Position numbers and translations under genes: made by a program
Part shown: in pieces, positions 8,524 to 17,938 of the stretch
How the letters are laid out: each line of letters starts with the position of its first letter
Numbering within the stretch: the stretch's first letter is position 1
Notes under the pieces: model-generated
Told to the model about the DNA's origin: nothing
Database searches by the model: none
What the model saw: the letters and a program-made list of their open reading frames with translations, nothing else
Assembly (NCBI RefSeq): GCF_001040705.1
Contig: NZ_CVQP01000005.1
Location: forward strand, 475,477-539,476
From: Rhodococcus sp. RD6.2
GTDB taxonomy: Bacteria > Actinomycetota > Actinomycetes > Mycobacteriales > Mycobacteriaceae
Reading direction: 5' to 3'
Length of the DNA: 64,000 bases

Positions 8524-9924
8524 CTACTCCGTTCGGGCGGGCTCGATGTTCTGGTTGATGTGGAACATGTTGTCGGGGTCGTAATCCCGCTTGACGCGGG
8601 CCAGGCGGTCGTAGTTGTCGCGGTAGGACGCCCGGACCCGGTCCTGCCCCTCGTCCATCAGGAAGTTCACGTAGGCGCCGCCCGCCGACGTCGGATGCAG
8701 GTCGGTCCAGTAGTTCTTCGACCACTCGGTGATGGCGCCCGCGTTCGCGGGGTCGGGATCGACACCGACGATGACGCCTGCCCAGCCGCCGTTCCGGTAC
8801 GCGAACGCGGTGTCGTCCTCCCCGACACGGGAGGCGGCGCCGTCGATCGGGTACATGTGCATCGTGGAGTGCCCGGTCGGCAACTGCGCGCCGAACCGCT
8901 CGTGCACGGCGATCGCGTCGTCGGAGATCTCCTCGAAGAAGTCGGCACGCCAGTACCACTGCAGCCCGGCCGGATACAGCCCGTCGAACGCTTGCTGCAG
9001 CGCGGTGAACGGCAGGTCGTGGATGCCGACGAGCATCGGATCACCGAACGTCCGGATCGGGTCGAGAACCTCGTCGGCGCGATCGTGCGGGCCGGTGTAG
9101 CACCAGACGATGCCGCAGGCCTTGCGTCCCCACAACTCCTCCGGGAACGGCGGCGCGGGCGGGACGGTCAGCAGTCCGATCCAGCCGCTGAGCTCCTCGG
9201 GCAGAGCCGGTACCAGTTCGCGGTACCAGCGCATCACGGCGGCGGTGTCCGCGATGTCGTACAGCACCGGACCGCCCATGACGATGCCGTTCTCGCCGAT
9301 GTCGTGGCAGCGGAACGTGAACGAGGTGACGACACCGAAGTTGCCACCGCCGCCGCGCAGCGCCCAGAACAGTTCGGGATGCCGGTCGGCGTCGGCGCGC
9401 ACGAACGTGCCGTCGGCGAGGACGACGTCCGCGCCGAGGAGATTGTCGACCGTCAGGCCGAATCGCCGGGACAGGTAGCCGATACCGCCGCCGAGGGTCA
9501 GGCCGCCGACACCGGTGGACGCGAGGAACCCCGACGGGGTCGCCATCCCGAACGCCACGGTGGCGTGGTCGACGTCGCCCCACACGCAGCCGCCGTCGAC
9601 GCGGACGGTGTGCTCTTCGGGGTCGACGGTGACGCTGCGCATCTCGGACAGGTCGGCGACGAGAGCGCCGTCCCAGACGCCGAGTCCCGCGGCGTTGTGG
9701 CCGCCGCCGCGGACGGCGAGTTCGACGCCGTTCTCGCGGGCGAAGTTGACGGCGGCGATGACGTCGGCGGCGTCACGGCAGTACGCGATGGCGGCCGGTC
9801 GGCGGTTGATCATCGCGTTGTACACGGCGCGGGACGTGTCGTAGTCGGGGTGGTCCGGGGTGACGACGTGGCCGCGCATCGCGGCCGCCAGGTCGGAGTA
9901 GTCCAGGGCATGTGTTGTGGTCAT
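8524..9924 (-). CDS. FAD-linked oxidase, berberine bridge enzyme (BBE) family
   Basis: A 466-residue flavoprotein with the FAD-binding 4 (PCMH) domain in its first half and a BBE domain at the end (YDPDNMFHINQNIEP). The segment VRGGGHNAAGLGVWDG contains the His that usually carries covalent FAD. The second, cysteinyl attachment site of bicovalent members is not seen, so attachment is probably through His alone. Related enzymes oxidise alkaloids, sugars or nicotine derivatives. The ATG at 9924 sits 7 bases after a TANNNT -10 hexamer, giving a probable leaderless start; the longer GTG-started reading runs through the promoter. The promoter carries direct repeats of SARP type. Confidence 0.9.
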   Translation of the reverse strand: MTTTHALDYSDLAAAMRGHVVTPDHPDYDTSRAVYNAMINRRPAAIAYCRDAADVIAAVNFARENGVELAVRGGGHNAAGLGVWDGALVADLSEMRSVTVDPEEHTVRVDGGCVWGDVDHATVAFGMATPSGFLASTGVGGLTLGGGIGYLSRRFGLTVDNLLGADVVLADGTFVRADADRHPELFWALRGGGGNFGVVTSFTFRCHDIGENGIVMGGPVLYDIADTAAVMRWYRELVPALPEELSGWIGLLTVPPAPPFPEELWGRKACGIVWCYTGPHDRADEVLDPIRTFGDPMLVGIHDLPFTALQQAFDGLYPAGLQWYWRADFFEEISDDAIAVHERFGAQLPTGHSTMHMYPIDGAASRVGEDDTAFAYRNGGWAGVIVGVDPDPANAGAITEWSKNYWTDLHPTSAGGAYVNFLMDEGQDRVRASYRDNYDRLARVKRDYDPDNMFHINQNIEPARTE

Positions 9925-9931
9925 GGTTTCG

Positions 9932-9986
9932 ACGCTAGGAGCGGGGCGTTCGGGAACCGTTCGCATGTGCGTTCGGTGTGCGTTCG
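9932..9986 (-). promoter_or_regulatory. Candidate SARP operator and -10 of the BBE oxidase promoter
   Basis: On the minus strand CGAACG occurs four times, at 9986-9981, 9975-9970, 9963-9958 and 9952-9947, spaced 11, 12 and 11 bases apart. The last copy is 9 bases before the hexamer TAGCGT (9937-9932), itself 7 bases before the ATG. SARP/AfsR regulators bind direct repeats of about 11-base period ending about 8 bases before -10. A SARP gene lies 0.8 kb away on the same strand. Binding is inferred. Confidence 0.55.
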
Positions 9987-10003
9987 CCCAGGTCGGAGTC
10001 GGG

Positions 10004-10672
10004 TCAGAGCCTGCTCAGGAGTTCGGCGGCCAGCGGCGCGGACGACGCCGGGTTCTGACCGGTGACGAGCGTCCGGTCCACCTCGATGTGCGGCATCCAC
10101 GACTCGCCGACCTCCACCTGGATCCCGGCGTCGGTGAGGCGGTCCTGCAGCAGCCACTTCGCCTTGTCCGCGAGTCCGCCCGCGTGTTCCTCGGCGTTGG
10201 TGAACGCAGTGACGCGGTAACCGGCGAACGCGTTGGTGCCGTCGGGTGTCGTCGCGGCGAGAAGTGCCGCCGGTCCGTGGCACACGACGCCGACGGGTTT
10301 GCCGCTGCCGAGTGCCTCGGTCAGGATGCGGCCCGAATCGGAGTCGACGGCCAGGTCCTCCATCGGGCCGTGCCCTCCCGGTACGAACACCGCGTCGAAG
10401 TCGGCGAACCGCACGTCTGCGAGCGCAACGGGCGCGGCGAACTCGGGAGCCGAGGCCACGGCGTCCGCGAGGTCGGGGTCGGCGGCGAGGCTCGCCGGGT
10501 CAACCGGTGGTACCACACCTCCCGGAGTGGCCACGACGACCTCGTGGCCGGCAGCGGTGAACGCTCGGAGCGGAACGACCGCTTCCTCCGCCCAGAATCC
10601 GGTGGGGTGTTTCGTGCCGTCGGCGAGTGTCCACGCGTCGGCACCGGTCATCACGAACAGAATCTTCGCCAT
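10004..10672 (-). CDS. DJ-1/PfpI family protein (Hsp31-like class I glutamine amidotransferase fold)
   Basis: A 222-residue protein of the DJ-1/ThiJ/PfpI superfamily, Hsp31-like branch. The nucleophile-elbow Cys lies in VGVVCHGPAALL near residue 130, and FVPGGHGPMEDL forms the adjacent loop. ATPGGVVPPVDPASL matches the Hsp31-like insert. Members act as glyoxalase III/methylglyoxal hydratases, chaperones or isonitrile hydratases. The ATG at 10672 is preceded by GAGAGG and matches the family N-terminus MAKILFVMTGAD; longer readings enter the regulator gene. It lies between the SARP gene and the BBE oxidase, all on one strand. Confidence 0.9.
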   Translation of the reverse strand: MAKILFVMTGADAWTLADGTKHPTGFWAEEAVVPLRAFTAAGHEVVVATPGGVVPPVDPASLAADPDLADAVASAPEFAAPVALADVRFADFDAVFVPGGHGPMEDLAVDSDSGRILTEALGSGKPVGVVCHGPAALLAATTPDGTNAFAGYRVTAFTNAEEHAGGLADKAKWLLQDRLTDAGIQVEVGESWMPHIEVDRTLVTGQNPASSAPLAAELLSRL

Positions 10673-10764
10673 CGGTCGGCCTCTCGTCGTCATGTGACGG
10701 GTTCTCGTGACAGCTGCTGCGCGCACGATCGACGGTAGTCCGTTCCGCGGGGGCACGCCCGACG

Positions 10765-13686
10765 TCAGGAGAGGGCGTCGCGGCCGCGTTCGATCTGCGG
10801 CAACCACCAGCGGTCGGTGTGCGTGTGGGCGGCAGTGAGCGCAGCGTCGAGGATCGCCCGTGCGGTGGCGGTGCGTCCGGCGCGGGCATGGATGTCGGCG
10901 AGCAGGTACAGCCAGTACGGCATCCGGGCGAACGCGCCGGTGGCACGGAGTTTGTCGACGCCTTTCGTGGCGAGCTCGGCGTCGCAGCGGACCCACCCGT
11001 CCAGCACCATCCCCCACTCCCGGTAGTAGGCGAAACCGTACCGGTCGCAGAGTTCACCCAGATTGTCGACCGCGCCGCGCAGCGCGTCCGTGTCACCGAG
11101 TATCTGCTGCGTGATCGCCCCGTAGGCGAGGGCGACGGCCAGGGTGTACGGCTGATCGTCCGTCCGAGCCAGCGCCACGGCCGAGTCGGCGGCGATGCGG
11201 GCCTCGTCGAACCGGCCACACAACCACAGCGCATGTGCCGACCACGCCCGACCATGCACGTCGTACCGGGCGCCGACCCACAGGGTGCGGCCGCCGCCGG
11301 TGAGTGCGTCCGCTGCCTCGAAGTGCGTGAGCGCCTCCTCGGGCCGGGCGAGACTCACGGCGGACCCGCCGTAGGCGAAGTGGGCGGCGCCGAGCGAATC
11401 GGGGTCGCCGACACCGTCCGCGACCTCGAGTGCACGTGCCGCAACCCGTTCGGAATCGAGGTTGCGGCCCTGGACGAACCTCGACGACCACAGGCCGACG
11501 AGCCCGGCTGCCCACTGCTCTCGCTGCCCCAACCGCTCCGCGAGGTCGACGGCCCGCTCGAGTGTCGCCTGCAGGGCGGGCGAGGCGTAGCCCTGCGACG
11601 CCGTCAGTGGCGCGGCCGATGCCCGGAGGACGGCGAGTTCGCTTCGACGCGTGCCGATGCTGTCGGGCAGGGAACGCACCGCAGTGACTGCGGCCCGGTG
11701 AAGTCGCACGGCCTCGTCGTAACCGTAAGTTGCAGTGGCCAGTTCGGCGGCGCGGAGGTAGTGGGGGAGCGCGCGGTCGGGGCGTCCACCCCGGTCGTAC
11801 TGGCGAGCGAGCTGAGCACTGTAGGGGTCGAGATCGTCGCCGTGCACCGACTCGAGGCCGTGCGCGAGCCGTCGATGCAGCAGCCACCGTTGCGGCGGGT
11901 CGATCCGCGCGTACGCGGCGTCGCGCAGCAGGTCGTGCGCGAAGTCGTAGCCGCGTCCGGTCTCCCGCAGGATGCGCTGCCGCCACAGGACGTCCACCGC
12001 GCGTACCGTCGCGACCGGGTCCAGGTCGCCGGCTTCCACCAGCAAATCGAGGCTGACATCCCGGCCCGCCGCCGCGACCAGGGCGACGATCGCAGCCGCG
12101 TCCGGTCCGAGCGTGGCGAGCCGTGCCCCCAGCAGATCCCGAAGGCGGTCGGCGCGCTGGTCGCCGCTTCCGGGAACGACGCCGGAGTGCAGCGCCGCAA
12201 CGAGATGGAACGGGAATCCTCCCGTCCCGGCGAGCAGCAGAGCGTGTTCCGTCTCGGACAACGCTCGCCCTGCCAGGTCGTCGGCGAGCGCAGCTGCCGA
12301 CGCAGCGTCCAGCGGGCCGAGAGGCACCGTGATGACCGGGATCGTCGAGGCCATTCGCCCGAGTAGTCGCGTCGATTCCGTGCCGTCGCTGCGCATCGTC
12401 GTAGCGACCAGGACGGGCGACCGTGGGAACGCGCCGAGCAGATGATGGAGCACGTCGAGGGTGTCTCCGTCACACCACTGCACGTCGTCGAGGACGAGCA
12501 GCGTCGGCGCGCCGGGAGCGAGAAGCGCCCGAGCCAGGCCCTCCACGAAGCGGGCCCGCCGCCACGCCCCGGCCGCGCCCTCCACATCGGGTTCCGTTCG
12601 GCCGGGCGACAGCAGCCGATCCACCGTTGCCCGCCACTCCGGCGCCAGTTGACGTGCTGCGTCGGCGAGGGCGGGATCGCGCAACCAGTCCGCGATGGGT
12701 GCGAGCGGCAGCCGCCCGGTTCCGGCGAGGCACCGAGCCCTCGTGACGATCGCCCCGCGACGCCGGACGCTCCGTCCGAACTCGGCGACCAGGCGCGTCT
12801 TCCCGACGCCGGCATCGCCCGACACGACGACGAGCTCGGCCCGACCGGTCATCGCGCGGCTCCACGCGTCGGATAGCGCGGTGATCGACCGCTCGCGCCC
12901 GACGAGAGGCGGCGCCGGAACCCGGGACTGCGTCTCGAGGCGCTGATCATCTGTGGCCGTGTCCCCGTCACGCAGGAGCTGTTCGAAGACGTCGCGGGTG
13001 ACCTGGTCGGGTTCGACTCCGAGCTCGCGTTCGAGCACTGCGGCGCAGTGGTGGAAGGTACGCACGGCACCCGAGCGGTCACCGAGTTCGAATTGGAGTT
13101 CCATCAGCGTCCGGTATCCGGTTTCCTCCGATGGCCGCAACAGAATCCGACGCCGAATCACCTCGGCCGCGGCCGGGAGATCCCCTAGCCGCCTGCGCAC
13201 GGCGGCAAGCCGGTCGCACAGGTCTACGCATCGCTGCTCCAGTTCCCCGCGCACGGCCGTGGCCCAGTCGTCGTCGCAGCCGGGCAGAAAGGCGCCGCGG
13301 TAGGCGTTCAGGGCCGACGTCGCGTGTGCCTCGAATACGGCGTCGTCGCCGGCGTCGAGAGCGTGCGTGCGTTCGGTGTCGAATACTCGTACGTCGACGG
13401 TGCACTCGCCGTCCCGCCAGCACAGATCCGCCGTGGTGACCACCAGATCCGGTGTGTCCGACACGGAGCGCCGAAGGCTGTGCAGTTCCCGACGCAGATT
13501 CGTCAGCGCCTGACCGTCCGGCGAATCCGGCCAGAACAGGGCGGCGAGCCGGGCCCGCGCCTGCGGTATCCCGGGATGAGTGACGAGGAACGCGAGCAGC
13601 GCCAGCGCACGGGGAGACAGGGAGACGGCGTCGCCGGTCTCCGAGTCGATGATCGCCTGCTCGCCCAGGAAGGTGACGTGCAGCAT
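10765..13686 (-). CDS. SARP/AfsR-like transcriptional regulator with BTAD, ATPase and TPR domains
   Basis: A 973-residue regulator. The N-terminus (1-90) is an OmpR-type winged helix, followed by a bacterial transcriptional activation domain (about 95-245). A STAND-type ATPase has Walker A GDAGVGKT at residues 290-297 and Walker B LLVLDDVQWCD. The C-terminal half is an Ala-rich helical repeat region of TPR type. The ATG at 13686 has AGGAGG upstream; a longer GTG start would run into the jetC downstream region. SARPs activate nearby pathways, and the likely targets are the DJ-1, BBE and FMO genes downstream. It lies 84 bases after jetC, the position where jetD would be expected. Confidence 0.88.
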   Translation of the reverse strand: MLHVTFLGEQAIIDSETGDAVSLSPRALALLAFLVTHPGIPQARARLAALFWPDSPDGQALTNLRRELHSLRRSVSDTPDLVVTTADLCWRDGECTVDVRVFDTERTHALDAGDDAVFEAHATSALNAYRGAFLPGCDDDWATAVRGELEQRCVDLCDRLAAVRRRLGDLPAAAEVIRRRILLRPSEETGYRTLMELQFELGDRSGAVRTFHHCAAVLERELGVEPDQVTRDVFEQLLRDGDTATDDQRLETQSRVPAPPLVGRERSITALSDAWSRAMTGRAELVVVSGDAGVGKTRLVAEFGRSVRRRGAIVTRARCLAGTGRLPLAPIADWLRDPALADAARQLAPEWRATVDRLLSPGRTEPDVEGAAGAWRRARFVEGLARALLAPGAPTLLVLDDVQWCDGDTLDVLHHLLGAFPRSPVLVATTMRSDGTESTRLLGRMASTIPVITVPLGPLDAASAAALADDLAGRALSETEHALLLAGTGGFPFHLVAALHSGVVPGSGDQRADRLRDLLGARLATLGPDAAAIVALVAAAGRDVSLDLLVEAGDLDPVATVRAVDVLWRQRILRETGRGYDFAHDLLRDAAYARIDPPQRWLLHRRLAHGLESVHGDDLDPYSAQLARQYDRGGRPDRALPHYLRAAELATATYGYDEAVRLHRAAVTAVRSLPDSIGTRRSELAVLRASAAPLTASQGYASPALQATLERAVDLAERLGQREQWAAGLVGLWSSRFVQGRNLDSERVAARALEVADGVGDPDSLGAAHFAYGGSAVSLARPEEALTHFEAADALTGGGRTLWVGARYDVHGRAWSAHALWLCGRFDEARIAADSAVALARTDDQPYTLAVALAYGAITQQILGDTDALRGAVDNLGELCDRYGFAYYREWGMVLDGWVRCDAELATKGVDKLRATGAFARMPYWLYLLADIHARAGRTATARAILDAALTAAHTHTDRWWLPQIERGRDALS

Positions 13687-13770
13687 GCGGCCTCCTGGAA
13701 ATTCAGGGTAGACCGCGCACCAGCGCGCGACAGCGCGTTGCACGGAGACGACACCCCGCGGCCGGCCGCA

Positions 13771-16700
13771 TCACACCTCCGCGAACTCCAGCCCACCGGG
13801 CTCGAGGGTCTTACGGCGCCCGGGCGACCCGAGCGCCTTCGCGAGGTCGGACCCGTCGTGTTCCTGCATCAGCATGCCGCCGTCCCACACCATCAGCGTG
13901 GCGCTGACCGAATGCTCGGGCGTCGAATGCGACAGGTCGTAGTGCGCACAACCAGGGACGCCGCCGTACGTGACCCACAGGTCGTACCCGGTCATGAACA
14001 GGTCGAGGTCGAACTGCACGCTCATGCCGAGGAGTTCGCTTCGCCCGTTGTCGTCGACACCCGCGAACGCCTCGTCCAGGCCGAGCAGACGCGGCGCGTG
14101 CGGGTCGGCGGACGAGAGCATCACGTGCGCGGCCGCGAACAGCGGCAGGTGCAGCGACACCGACTGCTCGCCACCCGACAGTGCACCGTGCCGGGCAACC
14201 GTCAGCTTGTCCTCGCTGCCGTCGCCGCCGATCAGGGTGAAGGAGAACACCCGCCACCGCCGGTAGTCGAGCGCCTCCGTGAGGATCTCGGGGTACGCGC
14301 GTTCGGGATGTGCGGCGCGCAGTGTTCGGATCCGGGTCGCGAAATGTGCTCGGATCGTGGCCAGTTCGTCGGGGCCGAGCGCGGACGCGTCCCGGTCGAG
14401 CAGCTTCGACACCGCCCGCGACCCGTCGTCGAGGTTGTCGGCGAGCACCCAGTGCACGCCGATGGTGTTGCCCGACGACATGCGTCTGCCTCGCATCTCG
14501 GCAGCCATCTGGGTGATCAGGTCGCGGGCGTCGACGGTCCGCTCGTGAATCTGCTGCGCCAACCCGGTCAGCAGGGCGTCCTCGAGGATCCGCCGCTCCG
14601 AATCGGTGAGGAGCTGCTGCTGGTCGTCGCGGGCACGGCCGATCAATGCCGCGAAGTCGGCGATCGAGGACTGGCCCTGATCGTGCTGCACGGAGGCGGT
14701 GGTCACGCCGTCCGCCGCGTCCCAACGCAACCGGTAGTCCTGGCCCGCAGCGGCGAGCCGGGCGTCGAATTCCTGCAGCGCACTCGTCAGCGCGGAGCGT
14801 GTGGACTTGCCCGCCGCCTCCGACACCTTCACCGCGGTCGTGGCGGCGTCGATCGCCGCGTGCAGTGCGGCAACCTCGTCCGGCACCACCGGGGCGGGTT
14901 CGCCGGGTTCGTTCTCGATCCGGTACACGAGCTGTTCGGTCGTGAGCCAGGCGGCATCCGACGCCGGCCAGGTGTGGGCGTCGGTGACGCCGAGCAGGTC
15001 GAGGAGATCGCGCTGCGCATACGGCGCGAGACGGCCCGCATCGGAACGGGTCTCGGTGAGTGCGGCCCGCAGTGACTCGACCGCGGCGCCGTACGCACCC
15101 GCCGCCTTGCCGATCGCCTCGACCGCTCCGTCGCCTGCCTTGCGCGCTGCGCGCTGCTCGGTGGTGGCCGCGTCGATGCGGGCGCGGGCCCGGTCGATGT
15201 CGGCTTCGATGTCGTCGGCGCCGGCTCCGATCGCCTCCCGGAGGGTCGCGAGACGCTGGACTTGCTGCTCCAGGTTCTCCTGCGCCGCCGCGGACTCCTC
15301 CGCGAACTCCTCCGCGACGTCCCTCGCCTCCGCGTGGCGGTCGTCGGCCTCGCGGCTGCGTTCGATGTCCTTCTCGCGGTCGCGCCGGCATCGGACGACG
15401 TGATCGCCGCATGCCTCGAAGTGCCGGATCGCGGCGGACAGGGCGTCGATGCCGCGCACCGGATCGGCGATGCGATGCCGGACGGACGCCTCCCGCAGTG
15501 TGCGTTCCTGTGCGGATAGCTCGGCGATCGCCTGGTCCAGTTCACGCTGTGCGGTCGACGCCGCCTCGTCCCTGGTACGCAGGGCGCCCGCGGCTTCCGC
15601 GACCCCACGCAGGGCCGTGAGGACACCGGTAGGGCGGGGCAGGGACTTGCCCGCCGCGGTGAGCTCGACGAGCAGGTCGGCTGCGGCCGCCTGCTCTGCC
15701 CGAGCCGCCGCCCGTTCCGACTCGGCCACCTCGATCGCGGCATCGAGTTCGGCCAGACGCAGCTCGCGGCGACGCTGCCGGGCCGTCGCGCCGATGAACT
15801 CGGCGTCCGACTTGGTGTGGACGCCGACCTGGACGCCCTGGCGGAAGCGGCCGTCCATGCCGATGGCGATGGTCGCCGTCGTCGCGTCGTCTGCCAATGC
15901 GATGGACGCCAGCAGATCCGCGACACGGTTCTCCGATACGCCCGCATCCGGCTCCACAATCAGCACGTCGGCCAGGGTGCGTCCCCGCGGCCGCTCATCC
16001 GAGGGCAGCGCCATCAGGAACAACTCCGACTCGGCCTGGGGGACGTCGCCGTCCGGGATCCATGCATCGAGAAGGTTCGCCGCTTCCAGCGCCGCTTCGA
16101 TGCGGGCTGCGGTTGCCGCGTCGACGTCGTCGGCGAACCGCACCAACCGCCACAGCGGCGCCCCGGCAAGACCAGACCGAGAACCCATGCGGGCGGGATG
16201 CGCGGGCGGTGCGTCGTCGTGTTCGGCCGCGACCCGCACCCGGTCCGCGGTGAACTCGGCTGCAGCGGCCGCAGACCGTTCGGCCGCGACCTCGGCGTCG
16301 CGACGTCGGCCGCGCAGCGTGTCCAGCGGTTCGGTGGTGTGGTCGGCGAGGATCTCCGGGAACCCGGGTGCGTCGTCGGTGCCGACGGTGGACACGGCGT
16401 CGTGCATCGCGACGAACATCGCGCTCGACACCCCGACCCGCGCGTACAGCGACGAGTGAGTCGACCACCACCGGCGGAGCGATCCCTGGCATTCGGTGCG
16501 GGCCAGCGCGGCGGCGGCCTGGGCCTCCTTCACCGCGGCGGCGGCTGTGTCCAGTTGCTCGCGTCCCCGGTCCGCGGCACGGTCGGCGCGAACGCGTTCG
16601 GCGGAGGCACGCTCGACCACGGTCAGCGCTTCCCGCACGGCGCGAACGTCGCCGGATCGCTCCTCGGCGTGCCCGCGGACCGCGGACGTGATCTGGTCGC

Positions 16701-17925
16701 CGCGAGCAGTGTCGGGCAGTGCCGCCCACGTGATGCCTGCGTCGCCCGCCGCCTCCTGCAGGTCGGCCTCGGCGCGGGCCAACGCCTCGGTGGCGCGCGT
16801 CACCCGTGCCAGCGACTGGGCGGCCTCCTCGGCGCGCTGGGCCAACGTCGCCTGTGCCTTCACCGACTTGTCCGCCTGCTGGTCGGTGGAGCGGCGCAGA
16901 TCGGCCACGACGGCACCGAGGTCGTCGAGCTGCTGCTTGCCCTCGTAGGCGCTCGAACGCTGCAGGGTCTCGAGCTCGGCGCGGGCCAGGTCGAGTGCGC
17001 GTTCGGCGGCGGTCAGTCGTTCCTCCGCTGCCGCGCGTTCCTCCTGGCGGTTCGACTGAGCGGCAACGGCATCGGCGACGGCGGCGGTGGCGGCCTCGAC
17101 GGACTCGAACCGCCGCGCCACCTGCTCGACGTCCGTCCGGGCCTGCTGCCGGAGGTATTTCGTGTAGACCGAGACGAAGTCCTGGGTGGCCTGGTCCGCG
17201 GTGGTCAGCCCCTCCAGCGCCCGACCGACCTCTTCCATGTCGCTGAACGAGCGCGCCGCTTCCAGCACCAGCTGGTCGTCGACGGGCCGCAGACCGTCGG
17301 TGAGTGCTTGCGACAGTCCCTTCGGGTCAAGGTTTTTCGCGAGCTGCGGTCGCCGCAGCGTCAGAATCAGTGTGATCAGCTGGTCGTAGCGCTGCGCACC
17401 GAGCCCGAACAGGCGGGCATCGATCGCGGCACGGTGATCGACCGGCCGGTCCGTGATGGCGTCGCCGCCGATCTGCTCGGCGAGTTGCTTCTTCGTCAAC
17501 GGTTGGTCGCCCGCGCCGATCAGGGAGAAGTCGACCCCGACGCGGCCGTCCGCGACGAAGTGCCAGCGCGTCACCTTGTCGTTCTGCCGGCTCGCACGCA
17601 TGCCGATCCCGACGGTCACTGCCTCCGGATCATCCGGGTTTCCGCGCGCGAACTCCATCCACACGTAGGAGTGGGCGCTCTCGTCGCCGCGGTAGAGCAG
17701 ATTCGACTTCATCGTCCGCTCCTCACCGGCGAACGGATTCAGCCGGCGCGGCTCGATGCGTCCGTCGAGGACGAACGGGAACAGCACCTCGAGTGCCTTG
17801 GTCTTACCGGAGCCGTTGGGGCCACGCAGGACCAGGCGGCCGTCGGCGAAGGAGAACTCCTGGTCCCGGTAGTCCCACAGGTTGACGATCCCGGCGCGGG
17901 TCGGTCGAAAACGCGCACTTGCCAT
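13771..17925 (-). CDS. jetC: JetC-like SMC ATPase of type II Wadjet (TIGR02680 family)
   Basis: A 1384-residue SMC/MukB-like ATPase. Walker A GPNGSGKT is at residues 35-42, long Ala/Glu/Arg-rich coiled coils run through the middle around a hinge-like region, the ABC signature LSGGEQ is at about 1249-1254, and Walker B RLLGLDEAF has the Asp-Glu pair near 1284-1285. Wadjet JetC is the loop-extruding motor that senses circular plasmids. Family proteins are about 1300-1400 residues, so the gene looks complete, and all ATPase motifs are intact. It is third in a jetA-jetB-jetC operon, 13 bases after jetB. The nuclease gene jetD does not follow. Confidence 0.9.
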   Translation of the reverse strand: MASARFRPTRAGIVNLWDYRDQEFSFADGRLVLRGPNGSGKTKALEVLFPFVLDGRIEPRRLNPFAGEERTMKSNLLYRGDESAHSYVWMEFARGNPDDPEAVTVGIGMRASRQNDKVTRWHFVADGRVGVDFSLIGAGDQPLTKKQLAEQIGGDAITDRPVDHRAAIDARLFGLGAQRYDQLITLILTLRRPQLAKNLDPKGLSQALTDGLRPVDDQLVLEAARSFSDMEEVGRALEGLTTADQATQDFVSVYTKYLRQQARTDVEQVARRFESVEAATAAVADAVAAQSNRQEERAAAEERLTAAERALDLARAELETLQRSSAYEGKQQLDDLGAVVADLRRSTDQQADKSVKAQATLAQRAEEAAQSLARVTRATEALARAEADLQEAAGDAGITWAALPDTARGDQITSAVRGHAEERSGDVRAVREALTVVERASAERVRADRAADRGREQLDTAAAAVKEAQAAAALARTECQGSLRRWWSTHSSLYARVGVSSAMFVAMHDAVSTVGTDDAPGFPEILADHTTEPLDTLRGRRRDAEVAAERSAAAAAEFTADRVRVAAEHDDAPPAHPARMGSRSGLAGAPLWRLVRFADDVDAATAARIEAALEAANLLDAWIPDGDVPQAESELFLMALPSDERPRGRTLADVLIVEPDAGVSENRVADLLASIALADDATTATIAIGMDGRFRQGVQVGVHTKSDAEFIGATARQRRRELRLAELDAAIEVAESERAAARAEQAAAADLLVELTAAGKSLPRPTGVLTALRGVAEAAGALRTRDEAASTAQRELDQAIAELSAQERTLREASVRHRIADPVRGIDALSAAIRHFEACGDHVVRCRRDREKDIERSREADDRHAEARDVAEEFAEESAAAQENLEQQVQRLATLREAIGAGADDIEADIDRARARIDAATTEQRAARKAGDGAVEAIGKAAGAYGAAVESLRAALTETRSDAGRLAPYAQRDLLDLLGVTDAHTWPASDAAWLTTEQLVYRIENEPGEPAPVVPDEVAALHAAIDAATTAVKVSEAAGKSTRSALTSALQEFDARLAAAGQDYRLRWDAADGVTTASVQHDQGQSSIADFAALIGRARDDQQQLLTDSERRILEDALLTGLAQQIHERTVDARDLITQMAAEMRGRRMSSGNTIGVHWVLADNLDDGSRAVSKLLDRDASALGPDELATIRAHFATRIRTLRAAHPERAYPEILTEALDYRRWRVFSFTLIGGDGSEDKLTVARHGALSGGEQSVSLHLPLFAAAHVMLSSADPHAPRLLGLDEAFAGVDDNGRSELLGMSVQFDLDLFMTGYDLWVTYGGVPGCAHYDLSHSTPEHSVSATLMVWDGGMLMQEHDGSDLAKALGSPGRRKTLEPGGLEFAEV

Positions 17926-17938
17926 GCGAAGTCAGCCT

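Noticed and set aside
13687-13743. A remnant of jetD in the N-terminal extension of the SARP frame
   Set aside because: The extra codons before the ATG at 13686 are Arg/Ala-rich and show no resemblance to the start of JetD proteins; AGGAGG supports the ATG.
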